A stretch of 64,000 nt of DNA, taken from NCBI GenBank assembly GCA_964655005.1, contig CAZZKE010000006.1:16036-80035 (forward strand). Reading direction: 5' to 3'. Positions within the stretch are counted from its first letter, which is position 1, and the number at the start of each line of letters is the position of its first letter. The position numbers were made by a program, and so were the translations under genes. The notes beneath the pieces are model-generated. The model was not told where the DNA came from, did not search any database, and was given only the letters and a program-made list of their open reading frames with translations. The DNA comes from CAZZKE01 sp964655005. GTDB taxonomy: Bacteria > Pseudomonadota > Alphaproteobacteria > Rhodospirillales > JABHCV01. Shown here one piece after another: positions 16,849-25,231 of the stretch.

Positions 16849-17175
16849 ATGTTGAAAATGAAAATTACCGCCACCACCACCGCACTAAGCCTGGCCCTGT
16901 TGACCGGAGTCGGCGCGACCCTCACCATGGCGCCGGCCCAGGCCGCATCGGGCGTTCAAATGGCCGCCGGCAGCAACCCCTGCAACCCGTGTGCGGCCAA
17001 GACAAAAATTATGAACCCCTGCAACCCGTGCGCGGCCAAGACAAAAATGATGAACCCCTGCAACCCGTGCGCGGCCAAGACAAAAATGATGAACCCTTGC
17101 AACCCGTGTGCGGCCAAGACAAAGATGATGAATCCCTGCAACCCGTGCGCAGCCAAGGGAAATTCATCCAACTAG
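16849..17175 (+). CDS. Exported Cys-rich NPCNPC-repeat protein 2
   Basis: A 108-residue protein: signal peptide residues 1-33 (cleavage after QAA or close by), a short linker, then five tandem copies of a 13-residue unit NPCNPCAAKTKMM, the fifth lacking its last four residues, and a GNSSN tail. Apart from the repeats there is no domain; the mature part has 10 Cys, all in CNPC pairs, no His, and many Lys. Such composition suggests metal or thiol buffering in the periplasm, but no enzyme or binding activity can be shown from sequence. It follows repeat protein 1 by 62 bp with a GGAACG ribosome site and is probably co-transcribed. Confidence 0.85.
   Translation: MLKMKITATTTALSLALLTGVGATLTMAPAQAASGVQMAAGSNPCNPCAAKTKIMNPCNPCAAKTKMMNPCNPCAAKTKMMNPCNPCAAKTKMMNPCNPCAAKGNSSN
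16975..17157 (+). repeat. 39-bp tandem coding repeat (4.7 copies)
   Basis: Units start at 16975, 17014, 17053, 17092 and 17131. Units are nearly identical at DNA level (differences mostly at third positions such as tgt/tgc and att/atg), suggesting recent expansion or gene conversion with the repeats of the upstream paralogue. Confidence 0.95.
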
Positions 17176-17239
17176 ATTTCCGGTCTGCCTTTTGTTATGC
17201 GGTTTTGGCTTTGTCGCGTTTATCTGTTAGGTTCCGCCG

Positions 17240-17956
17240 ATGGCAAAAGAACTATCATCACATCTTGAAGCCCTGTCTCCGGACGATCTGCAAGTCATGC
17301 GCGAGGCCGGGTTGCAAATCCTGGAATGTTATCGGGTACTGCAAAGATCCGCCGACAACGTTGTCGGCGAGGTGCTGCGTGGCAATGAACCGTTCATCGA
17401 ACTGGAACATTATCCGCCGGGCGATATCTACGACCCGGGAAGCCACAGCCAATACTACTATCATGCCCACCGTCCGGGGGGCGAACACGGCCACTTCCAC
17501 ACCTTCCTGCGCGAGCAGGGCATGGCGGCGTCGATGCAGCCCATCGAGCAGTCCCACATGGATTATATGGACGAACGCGACGACACCATTTGCCATCTGA
17601 TCGCCATTTCCATGGACAGCGCCGGTTATCCCGTTTCGTTGTTTACCGCCAATCGCTGGGTGACCGCCGAAAACTGGTTCGAAGCCGATGATGTTATCGC
17701 CATGCTGGAACGCTTCGAGATCGATCTGGTGCCGCCCTCATGGCCGGTCAACATATGGCTGAGCGCGATGCTGCGCCTGTTCCGGCCGCAGATCATCGAT
17801 CTGATTCGCGAACGTGATCAAACAATCAAAAACTGGCGCGACGACCATCGGGACGAAGATGTTTTCGAAGACCGCGGCCTGGATATAACGTCGGAAGTGG
17901 CTATTTCCGTCGAAGACCAGATCAATGCCGTCAACCGGGCCTTGAAACTAAACTAG
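17240..17956 (+). CDS. Conserved hypothetical protein, probably DUF6969 family
   Basis: A 238-residue soluble protein without signal peptide. Distinctive conserved-looking segments are ELEHYPPGDIYDP, QYYYHAHRPGGEHGHFHTFLR (His-rich, about residues 73-95) and ICHLIAISMD. I associate this pattern with the DUF6969 family but cannot verify it here. The clustered His residues could bind a metal. It converges with the DUF502 gene, overlapping its end by 4 bp. Function unknown. Confidence 0.7.
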   Translation: MAKELSSHLEALSPDDLQVMREAGLQILECYRVLQRSADNVVGEVLRGNEPFIELEHYPPGDIYDPGSHSQYYYHAHRPGGEHGHFHTFLREQGMAASMQPIEQSHMDYMDERDDTICHLIAISMDSAGYPVSLFTANRWVTAENWFEADDVIAMLERFEIDLVPPSWPVNIWLSAMLRLFRPQIIDLIRERDQTIKNWRDDHRDEDVFEDRGLDITSEVAISVEDQINAVNRALKLN

Positions 17957-18780
17957 GCTTCCGGATCGGAATCAGGCTGCTGATCCTTCGGGATCAATAT
18001 CGGGGTGCGTCGGGATTCACGCAGTATTTCCAGGGTTTCATAAGTCGCTGCGGAAACCACCGGTTTCGCTTTTTCACGGTCCGGTCGGCGGTCGACCGGG
18101 GTAACAATACCGCCGGAAATAACCATCTTCATCGCTTCCTCGACTGTCATGGATAGCGGAATCAGATCTTTTTTCGGTACGAACAGCAGGAATCCAGAGG
18201 TCGGATTAGGCGTTGTTGGCAGGAAAATATTTATACACTCTTCTTCCGTAATATTTTGAACCTCACCCCTGGTGGTGCCGGTGATAAAGGCGATGGCCCA
18301 GATCCCGCGACGCGGATATTCCACCAGCACGGCATCGCGAAAAGCGTTCGATTGCTGGGCCAGAACGGTTTCCAGGATTTGTTTGATGGCGCCGTAAACC
18401 CCCCTGATAACCGGCATTCGATTGAGCAACCGTTCGGTCATGCGCACATAAAGGCGACCGACGAATCCGGCGGTCAGGGCGCCGATCAAGGTCATCGCGA
18501 TGACCAGCACGATCAGGCCAAGTCCCGGCATACCGAACGGCAGATAGGTTTCCGGATTGTATTTTAGAGGAATAAGGGGAGTTACCTTGCTGTCCACAAA
18601 ATGGATAAAAAGCCAGGCCAGATAAAAAGTTATGAATATTGGCGCCGTGATCAGGATACCGGCGAGAAAATATGCTCGCAGCCGACCAAGAAATCCTATT
18701 TTAACGGTGGCGACAGCATCTTCATCCGGCCCCGGGCCGCCGGCAGTCTGTTCTTTATCTTTGTTTTTGGCGTCTGTCAT
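17953..18780 (-). CDS. DUF502 family membrane protein
   Basis: A 275-residue protein with two N-terminal transmembrane helices (about residues 27-55 and 75-105) and a C-terminal soluble domain containing GVYGAIKQILETVL and the family segment FLPTTPNPTSGFLLFVP. DUF502 genes are common next to recG in alphaproteobacteria, which fits the location once the inserted accessory island is ignored. An in-frame GTG at 18798 could extend it by six residues. Molecular function is not known. Confidence 0.88.
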   Translation of the reverse strand: MTDAKNKDKEQTAGGPGPDEDAVATVKIGFLGRLRAYFLAGILITAPIFITFYLAWLFIHFVDSKVTPLIPLKYNPETYLPFGMPGLGLIVLVIAMTLIGALTAGFVGRLYVRMTERLLNRMPVIRGVYGAIKQILETVLAQQSNAFRDAVLVEYPRRGIWAIAFITGTTRGEVQNITEEECINIFLPTTPNPTSGFLLFVPKKDLIPLSMTVEEAMKMVISGGIVTPVDRRPDREKAKPVVSAATYETLEILRESRRTPILIPKDQQPDSDPEA

Positions 18781-18889
18781 GGGGCGAACATCTATCACGG
18801 CGACGGATAAAGCAACACATCACTTCCTGTAAATTCTGCGCCCGGCTGCCGGCGGCGCCATTTCTTGTAAAAAAATTGTCTGATTGCGG

Positions 18890-19951
18890 TCAGGGACCAA
18901 CGTCAATATTCCAGGAATCCAGTATTGATCGCGCGATTTCGCCGTATTTCCGGAACTGCCCGGCGGGTGTGGTGTACGACCAGATGTGGATCACCTTTTC
19001 ATCTTTCCTGGGCAGGACAATCGTCCACTGTTTGTAGAGTGTCTTGTCCCGCTCGTAGCTTACCTTGAACTGGCCGCCATTAAGCCTTGTCCCGGGCCTG
19101 GTGTAAATATACGGCCCCTCATCCGAGAACCGGGCCTGGCGGTCGGTTGCAACGATCTGGCGCTTTAACCCCCGCAGGGTGGCGGTAATAGCCGCGCCCG
19201 GCGATGCCTGGGCATCCTGCGCTTTGACATTTTGCAGACTGACTGCGGCGAAATAGTCAGCCGTTCCGGGTTTTCCACTGATTACAACCAGATATTTACC
19301 CTGCCGCTCGGCGACCCATTCAAATGGATAGCCGATCGTGAACCCGAGATCGGGTGCGGCCAAGGTTTGTAATAAAGGTTGTGCGCCTGCCGCCGGAGCC
19401 CGGGTCGCCACGCGGTCGCCGGGGGCCGGCCTGAAACTGGCCATCACCCAGTCGAATTCGGCGACCAGTCTTTGGAAGTTAGGGGGCGGGGCGAGGAAGA
19501 TAAAAACATAATCGAGCCTTGCCCCGCGAACGATGACAACGCGAACCCAGGCGCCCGATCCTTCATACATGGCCTCGACGGCGTTCAATCCGGCAATTCG
19601 TGTCTTGCCTTGTTCAAATTTGCGCGACCATGGTTTGCCGTTGCCCAGGTATTTTGATTCCAGGCGGAACAACATGCCTTGCAGATCAATTTCCGGATTG
19701 GTCACGTTGGTTTGAACCGTTATCTGGTAGCCTTTCCTGGATTTAAGCGCGATCCCGCGTTTATCGCCCCGGTCCTGTAAAATCACGTTAACCGGTATGC
19801 CGATAAAATATCCTAGCCGCGGGTGCTCGTACAAATAGGCCCGCTCGGTTCCGGCTGTTTTTTCCGCACCGTTGGATGGCGGCGACAGTGCCAGCGTGAA
19901 AAACAAACCGGCAAGAAAGACCGTGCGTATCAGGGGAGCCATGGGGGGCAT
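18890..19951 (-). CDS. Exported protein with two PsbP-like repeats, unknown function
   Basis: A 353-residue protein with a signal peptide (residues 1-28). The mature part contains two related halves: the first begins HPRLGYFIGIPVNV and the second PDLGFTIGYPFEW, each followed by a beta-rich stretch and ending in an amphipathic helix (FDWVMASFRP and IARSILDSWNID). This is an internal duplication of a PsbP/DUF1795-like fold. A Pro/Ala-rich linker (about residues 180-195) joins them. No partner gene is obvious; a divergent ACT-domain gene starts 66 bp away. Confidence 0.7.
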   Translation of the reverse strand: MPPMAPLIRTVFLAGLFFTLALSPPSNGAEKTAGTERAYLYEHPRLGYFIGIPVNVILQDRGDKRGIALKSRKGYQITVQTNVTNPEIDLQGMLFRLESKYLGNGKPWSRKFEQGKTRIAGLNAVEAMYEGSGAWVRVVIVRGARLDYVFIFLAPPPNFQRLVAEFDWVMASFRPAPGDRVATRAPAAGAQPLLQTLAAPDLGFTIGYPFEWVAERQGKYLVVISGKPGTADYFAAVSLQNVKAQDAQASPGAAITATLRGLKRQIVATDRQARFSDEGPYIYTRPGTRLNGGQFKVSYERDKTLYKQWTIVLPRKDEKVIHIWSYTTPAGQFRKYGEIARSILDSWNIDVGP

Positions 19952-20017
19952 ATGTTTGTTCTCAACCGATCCTTATGTTAGGCTTCGCCGCGTGGCCTTG
20001 CAGGATAGAACAAAATC

Positions 20018-20542
20018 ATGGCGTTATCAGTACTTGTCTCCATTATCTGTCCGGACCGGATCGGCCTGATATCGGCCGTTACCGGAGAGCTGTTCGATCT
20101 GGGGGTTAATCTGGGCGATACCACTTTCGCCGTTCTTGGCGGTGGCGCCGAATTCACCGCCGTTTGTTCGTTGCCGCATGACCTGAGCGGCGATGCCCTG
20201 AATACCGAACTTGCCGCCCTGGATGAACTCAGGGATGCGGAAATTACCATCACCAATTTTGAACTTTCCCCCACGCACGCGGAAACCGCCCACATTACCC
20301 ATAGAATCAGCCTGAAAGGCGGCGACAGGCCGGGCCTGATCGCCCGCTTAAGCGAGGTCTTTATCCAGTTTAACGCCAACATCGTGCGGCTCAATTCGGA
20401 AGGCATACCGGGTGGTAAAAACGACCAGTATGAAGTCAGGATCGCCGCCTGGATCCCGCCGAAAAGTGCTAAAACATGCCTCGCCACGATCGCCAACACG
20501 GCCGGCGAGCTGCGCCTGAGCTGTACCTGGAACGAAGCCTGA
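20018..20542 (+). CDS. ACT-domain protein, GcvR-like
   Basis: A 174-residue protein of two ACT domains: one from LSVLVSIICPDRIGLISAV (residues 3-80), one from HRISLKGGDRPGLIARLSEV (residues 94-170). GcvR in enterobacteria antagonises the glycine-cleavage activator GcvA; in this lineage the homologues are of unknown partner. The PDRIGL and DRPGL turns are the ligand-binding loops typical of amino-acid-sensing ACT domains. Monocistronic, converging with the PAS/GGDEF/EAL gene. Confidence 0.82.
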   Translation: MALSVLVSIICPDRIGLISAVTGELFDLGVNLGDTTFAVLGGGAEFTAVCSLPHDLSGDALNTELAALDELRDAEITITNFELSPTHAETAHITHRISLKGGDRPGLIARLSEVFIQFNANIVRLNSEGIPGGKNDQYEVRIAAWIPPKSAKTCLATIANTAGELRLSCTWNEA

Positions 20543-20592
20543 CACATACCCGCCAACAGCGATATTTTAAAAGAAAGTATCCCGGCTAGGTT

Positions 20593-23553
20593 CTAGCAAT
20601 TGAAATCCTTGTTCTTAAAAAAATCGGTCAATTGATCCGCAGGCATTGGCTTGCTGAAAAAATATCCCTGAATTTCATCACAGCGGTGACTCTTGAGAAT
20701 GGATAATTGTTCCTTGTTCTCAACCCCTTCGGCGACGACTTTGCGGTTGGTATTATGGCTGTATTGAATAATCGTCTGAACCAGGGCCGTGTCATCTTCG
20801 CTGGTAACAATATCGGATACGAACGACCGGTCAATCTTGATGGTATGGATGGGAAAGTTTTTAAGGTAGCTCAAAGACGAATAGCCGGTTCCAAAATCGT
20901 CCATGGCGATATGCAGGCCCAGGTCATTCAGTTCCATCAGCGCGGCGACGGCATTGGAGGCGTCCGACATCACCATGCTTTCGGTTATTTCGACTTCAAG
21001 GCTTTCCGGGGTGGCGTCGGTTTCGGCCATGATTTTTATCACGTTGGAGACGAAAGATTCCTCACGCAATTGCCGGGCCGACAGATTTACGGCTACCCTG
21101 ATCGGCGGCAACCCTTCCCTGATCCACATCTGGTGTTGCCGGCATGCGGTTCGCAGCGCCCATTCACCGACCTCAACGATTAATCCGGTTTCTTCCAGGA
21201 CAGGAATAAATTTTACCGGCGAAACGCTGCCAATGGTCTCGCTGTTCCAGCGCATCAAGGCCTCGACACCGGTAATCCGACCCGTTTCAATGTTCATTTT
21301 CGGCTGATAGTGGAGAACGAATTCATTGTTTTCCAGCGCCTTGACCAGCCCGTTTTTAAGTATCAGGCGCTCCTGAATTTCCTCGTTCAGATCGGCCGTA
21401 AAGAACTGGTAATTGGCCTTGCCGTTCTCTTTCGCCCGATACATGGCGACATCGGCGTTCTTGACCAGATCGCCGGCATCGGAGGCGTCATCGGGATAAA
21501 TCGTCACGCCAATACTGGCGGATACGGTGGATTCATGGCCTTTGAGATGGAACGGTGTCGATATGGCGTCAAGTATTCGGTGCGCCAACAGGCGGGCATC
21601 GGCGGGATCCGTAAGATTCGGCATGATAATGGTGAATTCGTCGCCGCCCAGACGGGCGACGGTATCACCCTCGCGGATACAATCCCGAAGCCTCTGCGCC
21701 GTTTCCTTAAGCAATAAATCGCCGGCGTCGTGTCCATAGTTGTCATTGATCTCTTTGAACCCGTCGAGGTCCAAAAACATCAGGCCCAGCTTGCGGTCGG
21801 AGCGCGCCATGGTGAACAGGCCCTGATGCAAACGGTCCTGAAACAGGGTCCGGTTAGGCAGTTCTGTTAATGGGTCGTAATTGGCCTGGAAATAGATCCG
21901 CTCCTCATCCTGCTTGCGCTTGGTGATGTCGTTGAATACGACCGCGTACTGAAGGTCTTTACCGCCATCAGCAACGATCGCCGATATGGATAGCCGAACG
22001 GCATATTTCTGGCCGTTTTGCTTGGCCGTCCAAAGTTCTCCTTCCCAATACCCCTTGCCTTCCAATTCCTTGTTCATGCGTTCGAACAGGTCACGGTCTT
22101 TTTTTAATGCCTTGTAAAATGGCGGGCGCTTGCCGATGACATCGTCGGTACCGAAACCGGATATTTCGGAGAATGCCGGATTTACACTCAGAACCTTGAA
22201 CTTTCTATCAATAATGACCACGGCTTCCGTCAGGTTGGCGATAACTTCGGCTGCCAGCCGCAAGTTTTTCTCGGCAATTTTTCGTTCCGTAATTTCCTGG
22301 GTAAGTTCGCTGGTCCTTTCCCTGACCCGTACTTCCAGTTCATCGTGAGCCTGGCGCAACGCGTCTTCCGCCCGTTTACGTTTTGTTATGTCGTGAATTA
22401 TACCGGTGAAAAACAGACGCTTCCCCTGCCGCAATTCGGTAACGGAAAGTTCGATGGGAAAAATCGTTCCGTCCGCTTTTATGGCCTCCAGTTCACGCCC
22501 GGTCACACCGATAACATTTTTTTGCCCGGTATTCTGATAAGTCCGGATATACCCGTCATGCTGTTTTTTATGCTTTTTCGAAACAATAAGATCGATGTTC
22601 CTGCCGATTACATCGGCGCTTTTATGGCCAAATATTCGTTCCGCCGCCGGGTTGAAAGATTGAATAAGGCCGGCGTCATCAGTTGTAATTATGGCGTCGG
22701 CGACGGAATTCATGATTCCGTTTAAGCGCTGTTCGCGTTCGCGCAGGGCGCTGCTTGCCTGCAGACGGCTGGTAATATCATGGGCTTCCAGCATGAATAC
22801 GTCCTCGCCGGGGGCGCCAAACGGCATCACCGCTACCTGTACGTCGATGACATCGGCATCGACACAGACAAATTTGAGCGGCAGGGAAGAATCGTAACTC
22901 GAATTTTGTTCCAACTCGGACACCAGCCCCTTAAATCCGTCGTCCAGGGCTTCCTGGTAATCAGGATGAAAAAGCGTATTAAGCCGGCGGCCAATCATTT
23001 TCGAAGGAGCCCGTTCGTGTAAAATCCTGGCTCCCGCAGGATTGATATAGGTTATAAAGCCGTTTTCAGTGACGCAAATCAGATTCAAGGCCTGTTCGAC
23101 CAGATGTCGATAGCGGTTTTCGCTTCTCAGGATAGCTTCGGTTATCCGGACCTTATCCGTTATGTCCCGCGCCAATACCGCAACAAGACCACTTTCGGCA
23201 CCGCCAATCGGAGATACGAAAATTTCGGCATCGATGCTGGCGTGTTTGCCGCGCTGGAATTTTATCGCAAACGGTTTGCGTTCGATAAATTTCCGGTCCA
23301 GCAGGTCATTTACCGTTTCCCGGTAGTCCGGATGCAGAAAATCGGCAAAAGGACGGCCTTGCAGCCGCTTGGCGGACTTGAGCCCAAGCATTTCCAGCAC
23401 GGCGTTATTGACCCGCAACACCGCGCCGTTACGGCACAGGCACACCGGGTCAGGTAACTGCTCGACCATAGACATAGCCCATCCGGTATCTGTAAAATCA
23501 GCCGGGTCCGATTGGGCGTCATCGTTTATTGAACTGTCGATGTTATTGTCCAT
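20593..23553 (-). CDS. PAS-GGDEF-EAL cyclic-di-GMP signalling protein
   Basis: A 986-residue cytoplasmic protein with four PAS domains in a row (about 25-140, 145-265, 270-395 and 430-550; a short coiled coil near 395-430), a GGDEF domain with intact RLGGDEF near residue 638, and an EAL domain with GVEALMRW near 764 and DDFGTGYSSLSYL near 888. Both cyclase and phosphodiesterase motifs look intact, so either or both activities are possible. There are no transmembrane helices. It is co-directional with and 48 bp after the heme-binding-like gene at the end of the tusA cluster; the PAS domains may sense redox or a small ligand. Confidence 0.93.
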   Translation of the reverse strand: MDNNIDSSINDDAQSDPADFTDTGWAMSMVEQLPDPVCLCRNGAVLRVNNAVLEMLGLKSAKRLQGRPFADFLHPDYRETVNDLLDRKFIERKPFAIKFQRGKHASIDAEIFVSPIGGAESGLVAVLARDITDKVRITEAILRSENRYRHLVEQALNLICVTENGFITYINPAGARILHERAPSKMIGRRLNTLFHPDYQEALDDGFKGLVSELEQNSSYDSSLPLKFVCVDADVIDVQVAVMPFGAPGEDVFMLEAHDITSRLQASSALREREQRLNGIMNSVADAIITTDDAGLIQSFNPAAERIFGHKSADVIGRNIDLIVSKKHKKQHDGYIRTYQNTGQKNVIGVTGRELEAIKADGTIFPIELSVTELRQGKRLFFTGIIHDITKRKRAEDALRQAHDELEVRVRERTSELTQEITERKIAEKNLRLAAEVIANLTEAVVIIDRKFKVLSVNPAFSEISGFGTDDVIGKRPPFYKALKKDRDLFERMNKELEGKGYWEGELWTAKQNGQKYAVRLSISAIVADGGKDLQYAVVFNDITKRKQDEERIYFQANYDPLTELPNRTLFQDRLHQGLFTMARSDRKLGLMFLDLDGFKEINDNYGHDAGDLLLKETAQRLRDCIREGDTVARLGGDEFTIIMPNLTDPADARLLAHRILDAISTPFHLKGHESTVSASIGVTIYPDDASDAGDLVKNADVAMYRAKENGKANYQFFTADLNEEIQERLILKNGLVKALENNEFVLHYQPKMNIETGRITGVEALMRWNSETIGSVSPVKFIPVLEETGLIVEVGEWALRTACRQHQMWIREGLPPIRVAVNLSARQLREESFVSNVIKIMAETDATPESLEVEITESMVMSDASNAVAALMELNDLGLHIAMDDFGTGYSSLSYLKNFPIHTIKIDRSFVSDIVTSEDDTALVQTIIQYSHNTNRKVVAEGVENKEQLSILKSHRCDEIQGYFFSKPMPADQLTDFFKNKDFNC

Positions 23554-23601
23554 GCTATGTATTTAACTGACAGCCTAGGACTCTAACCCGCTTACGACAA
23601 A

Positions 23602-24111
23602 TTAAAAATCCAGAATATCGCGAATGGAATCGATGCCGGCAATGGCGCATGCCTCATCAAGGTCCGGTCCGGGCGCCCCGGAGATTCCAATGGCGCCAAC
23701 GACAAGCCCGCCGGCCTCGACCCTGACTCCGCCGCCGACAAAAATTGCGCCCGGCAGTTGCCGCAAACCGGAAGCCGGCTTGCCGCTCATGGTGGATTGC
23801 ACAAGATTGCCGGTATTGGTCCGGAAATTAAGTGCCGTCCTGGCTTTGCGAACGGCCACTTCCGGAGTAAAAATTCCGGCCAACTGGTCACGAAGAATAA
23901 CTTGTGTGGCGCCGCCCCGTTCGATCACCGCGACCGACACCTGATAGCCCTGATCGCGGCACGACCGCACGGCTGCCGTCGCCGCCTTCAGGGCCAGGTC
24001 GAGCGACATGGATTTCGACTCGACCAGGTTTTCTTCGCCCGAAACACCAGCTACCGACAGAAGCAGCAGACAACTTGCCGCCACTGTTCGATAGATTACG
24101 GACCGAAACAT
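23602..24111 (-). CDS. Exported GlcG/HbpS-family protein
   Basis: A 169-residue protein with a signal peptide (about residues 1-25). The family pattern is SLDLALKAATAAVRSCRDQGY at the start of the domain and VVGAIGISGAPGPDLDEACA near the end. Members include the heme-binding HbpS and GlcG. Five bp after the soxS-like gene on the same strand, so it is the last gene of a tusA-soxS-like operon. A role in the periplasm, with heme or oxidised sulfur compounds, is inference. Confidence 0.82.
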   Translation of the reverse strand: MFRSVIYRTVAASCLLLLSVAGVSGEENLVESKSMSLDLALKAATAAVRSCRDQGYQVSVAVIERGGATQVILRDQLAGIFTPEVAVRKARTALNFRTNTGNLVQSTMSGKPASGLRQLPGAIFVGGGVRVEAGGLVVGAIGISGAPGPDLDEACAIAGIDSIRDILDF

Positions 24112-24116
24112 GAAAG

Positions 24117-24566
24117 CTACGACTCGTTCGCCAGCCTGGCTTCGACTTTCTTGACGAATTCCCCAAGCATCTGCCAGAAAAAATCCTCGCCGGGATAGCC
24201 GATAATCCGCCCGGTTTCCTTGCCGTCTTCAAGAATTATAAAAGTCGGGGTATAGATGATGCCGCCGATATCGGCCAGATCACTGGGTCGTTCTTCGTCG
24301 ACATCGACCAGACGCAACGGCAGGACCTTCGCCTCGTCAGTCTTGTCGTAGATAATCCCGACTTCGGCGTGCCATGCTTCGCACCAGGTGCAAGAGGTGC
24401 TTTCAAACATCACCAATTCGGCGGCTACCGCCCGGGATGCGCCGCTCGCAATCATCACGAAAATTACCGCAATGACCGCGATCCGCGCCAGCCCGAAGCA
24501 ACCCGCCGGCCCGCGACAAAGGCTCAACCAGATACCGATCCCTGAATTTTTATTTTTTTTATTCAA
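24117..24566 (-). CDS. soxS: Periplasmic thioredoxin-like protein, SoxS type
   Basis: A thioredoxin-fold protein of about 149 residues with an N-terminal export segment (hydrophobic stretch RIAVIAVIFVMIASG) and the active site STSCTWCEAWHAEVG. The pattern CxWCExWHxE-I-YxKT matches SoxS, the thioredoxin that keeps the SoxYZ carrier in its active thiol form in Paracoccus. The reading frame is open further upstream into tusA, but the first start after the tusA stop is TTG at 24566, which I chose. It lies between tusA and the GlcG-like gene, in a sulfur-gene cluster, supporting the call. Confidence 0.78.
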   Translation of the reverse strand: MNKKNKNSGIGIWLSLCRGPAGCFGLARIAVIAVIFVMIASGASRAVAAELVMFESTSCTWCEAWHAEVGIIYDKTDEAKVLPLRLVDVDEERPSDLADIGGIIYTPTFIILEDGKETGRIIGYPGEDFFWQMLGEFVKKVEARLANES

Positions 24567-24570
24567 GCCG

Positions 24571-24795
24571 TTACGCCGACTTTTTAATAAGATAGGTGTA
24601 AACACCGGCGTCTTCGTTGCTTTCCACAAGCTCGTTTCCGGTTGACCGGCAAAAAGCCTCGAAATCCTTGACCGAGCCTGGGTCAGTCGACAGGACCTGA
24701 AGGCTCTCTCCGCCGCTTAGCCCCTTGAGAGCTTTCTTCGCCTTGAGGATCGGCAGCGGGCAGTTCATTCCCTTGGTATCGAGTGTCGTCGTCAT
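24571..24795 (-). CDS. tusA: TusA-family sulfur carrier protein
   Basis: A 74-residue sulfur-carrier protein. The persulfide-forming Cys is Cys12 in GMNCPLPILKAKKAL, the conserved CPxP motif. In sulfur oxidisers TusA passes sulfane sulfur among rhodanese, DsrE-type proteins and downstream oxidation systems. It is followed 4 bp later by the soxS-like gene and preceded by a ribbon-helix-helix gene and a dsrE2-like gene on the same strand. Good ribosome site context (GGAGTCC) before the ATG. Confidence 0.92.
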   Translation of the reverse strand: MTTTLDTKGMNCPLPILKAKKALKGLSGGESLQVLSTDPGSVKDFEAFCRSTGNELVESNEDAGVYTYLIKKSA

Positions 24796-24852
24796 TGTTC
24801 AGGACTCCATTAGTTTAGTTTGTAGAAATATACACGGCATATTAGTTTTTTA

Positions 24853-25203
24853 TCAAGTGCATACGTTGATAAATTTCAGGCATACCACGCGCAAACAGGA
24901 TGCCAGATTCTTCTCATTGGCGATCTGGCAGTGATCGTGAATGCGGGTAACCAGCGAAGCGACGGTCATTTCCTCTTCGCCGGCCAGCAGTTCAAGCACG
25001 GTCCAGTAGGCGCGTTCAAGCCGGATTGTGGTCGAATGGCCATGAATTCTAAATGAACGCCTTTCCGGAATGAATTCCTTTTGCTGATCGACATTACAAA
25101 GGGCGAACAAACGGGAAAGTGGTTTTTCCACCACGCCGGTCGTCAACTCCGCGACATCGCCGACCTTAAAGGATAACGGAAGTTTGGCGCTTACCGAGGC
25201 CAT
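24853..25203 (-). CDS. Ribbon-helix-helix domain protein
   Basis: A 116-residue protein. The C-terminal half reads RSFRIHGHSTTIRLERAYWTVLELLAGEEEMTVASLV, the pattern of the RHH_4-type fold (PF13467-like), a DNA-binding or protein-interaction module common in alphaproteobacteria. The N-terminal 40 residues are not recognisable. Located between the dsrE2-like and tusA genes, 28 bp after the former; it could be a local regulator, but no target is shown. Confidence 0.75.
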   Translation of the reverse strand: MASVSAKLPLSFKVGDVAELTTGVVEKPLSRLFALCNVDQQKEFIPERRSFRIHGHSTTIRLERAYWTVLELLAGEEEMTVASLVTRIHDHCQIANEKNLASCLRVVCLKFINVCT

Positions 25204-25231
25204 GGCTCAATGCTCCTCCGCCCAATCCTGA

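Noticed and set aside
16975..17157. CRISPR array
   Set aside because: The 39-bp units are directly adjacent without spacers and are coding with conserved frame.
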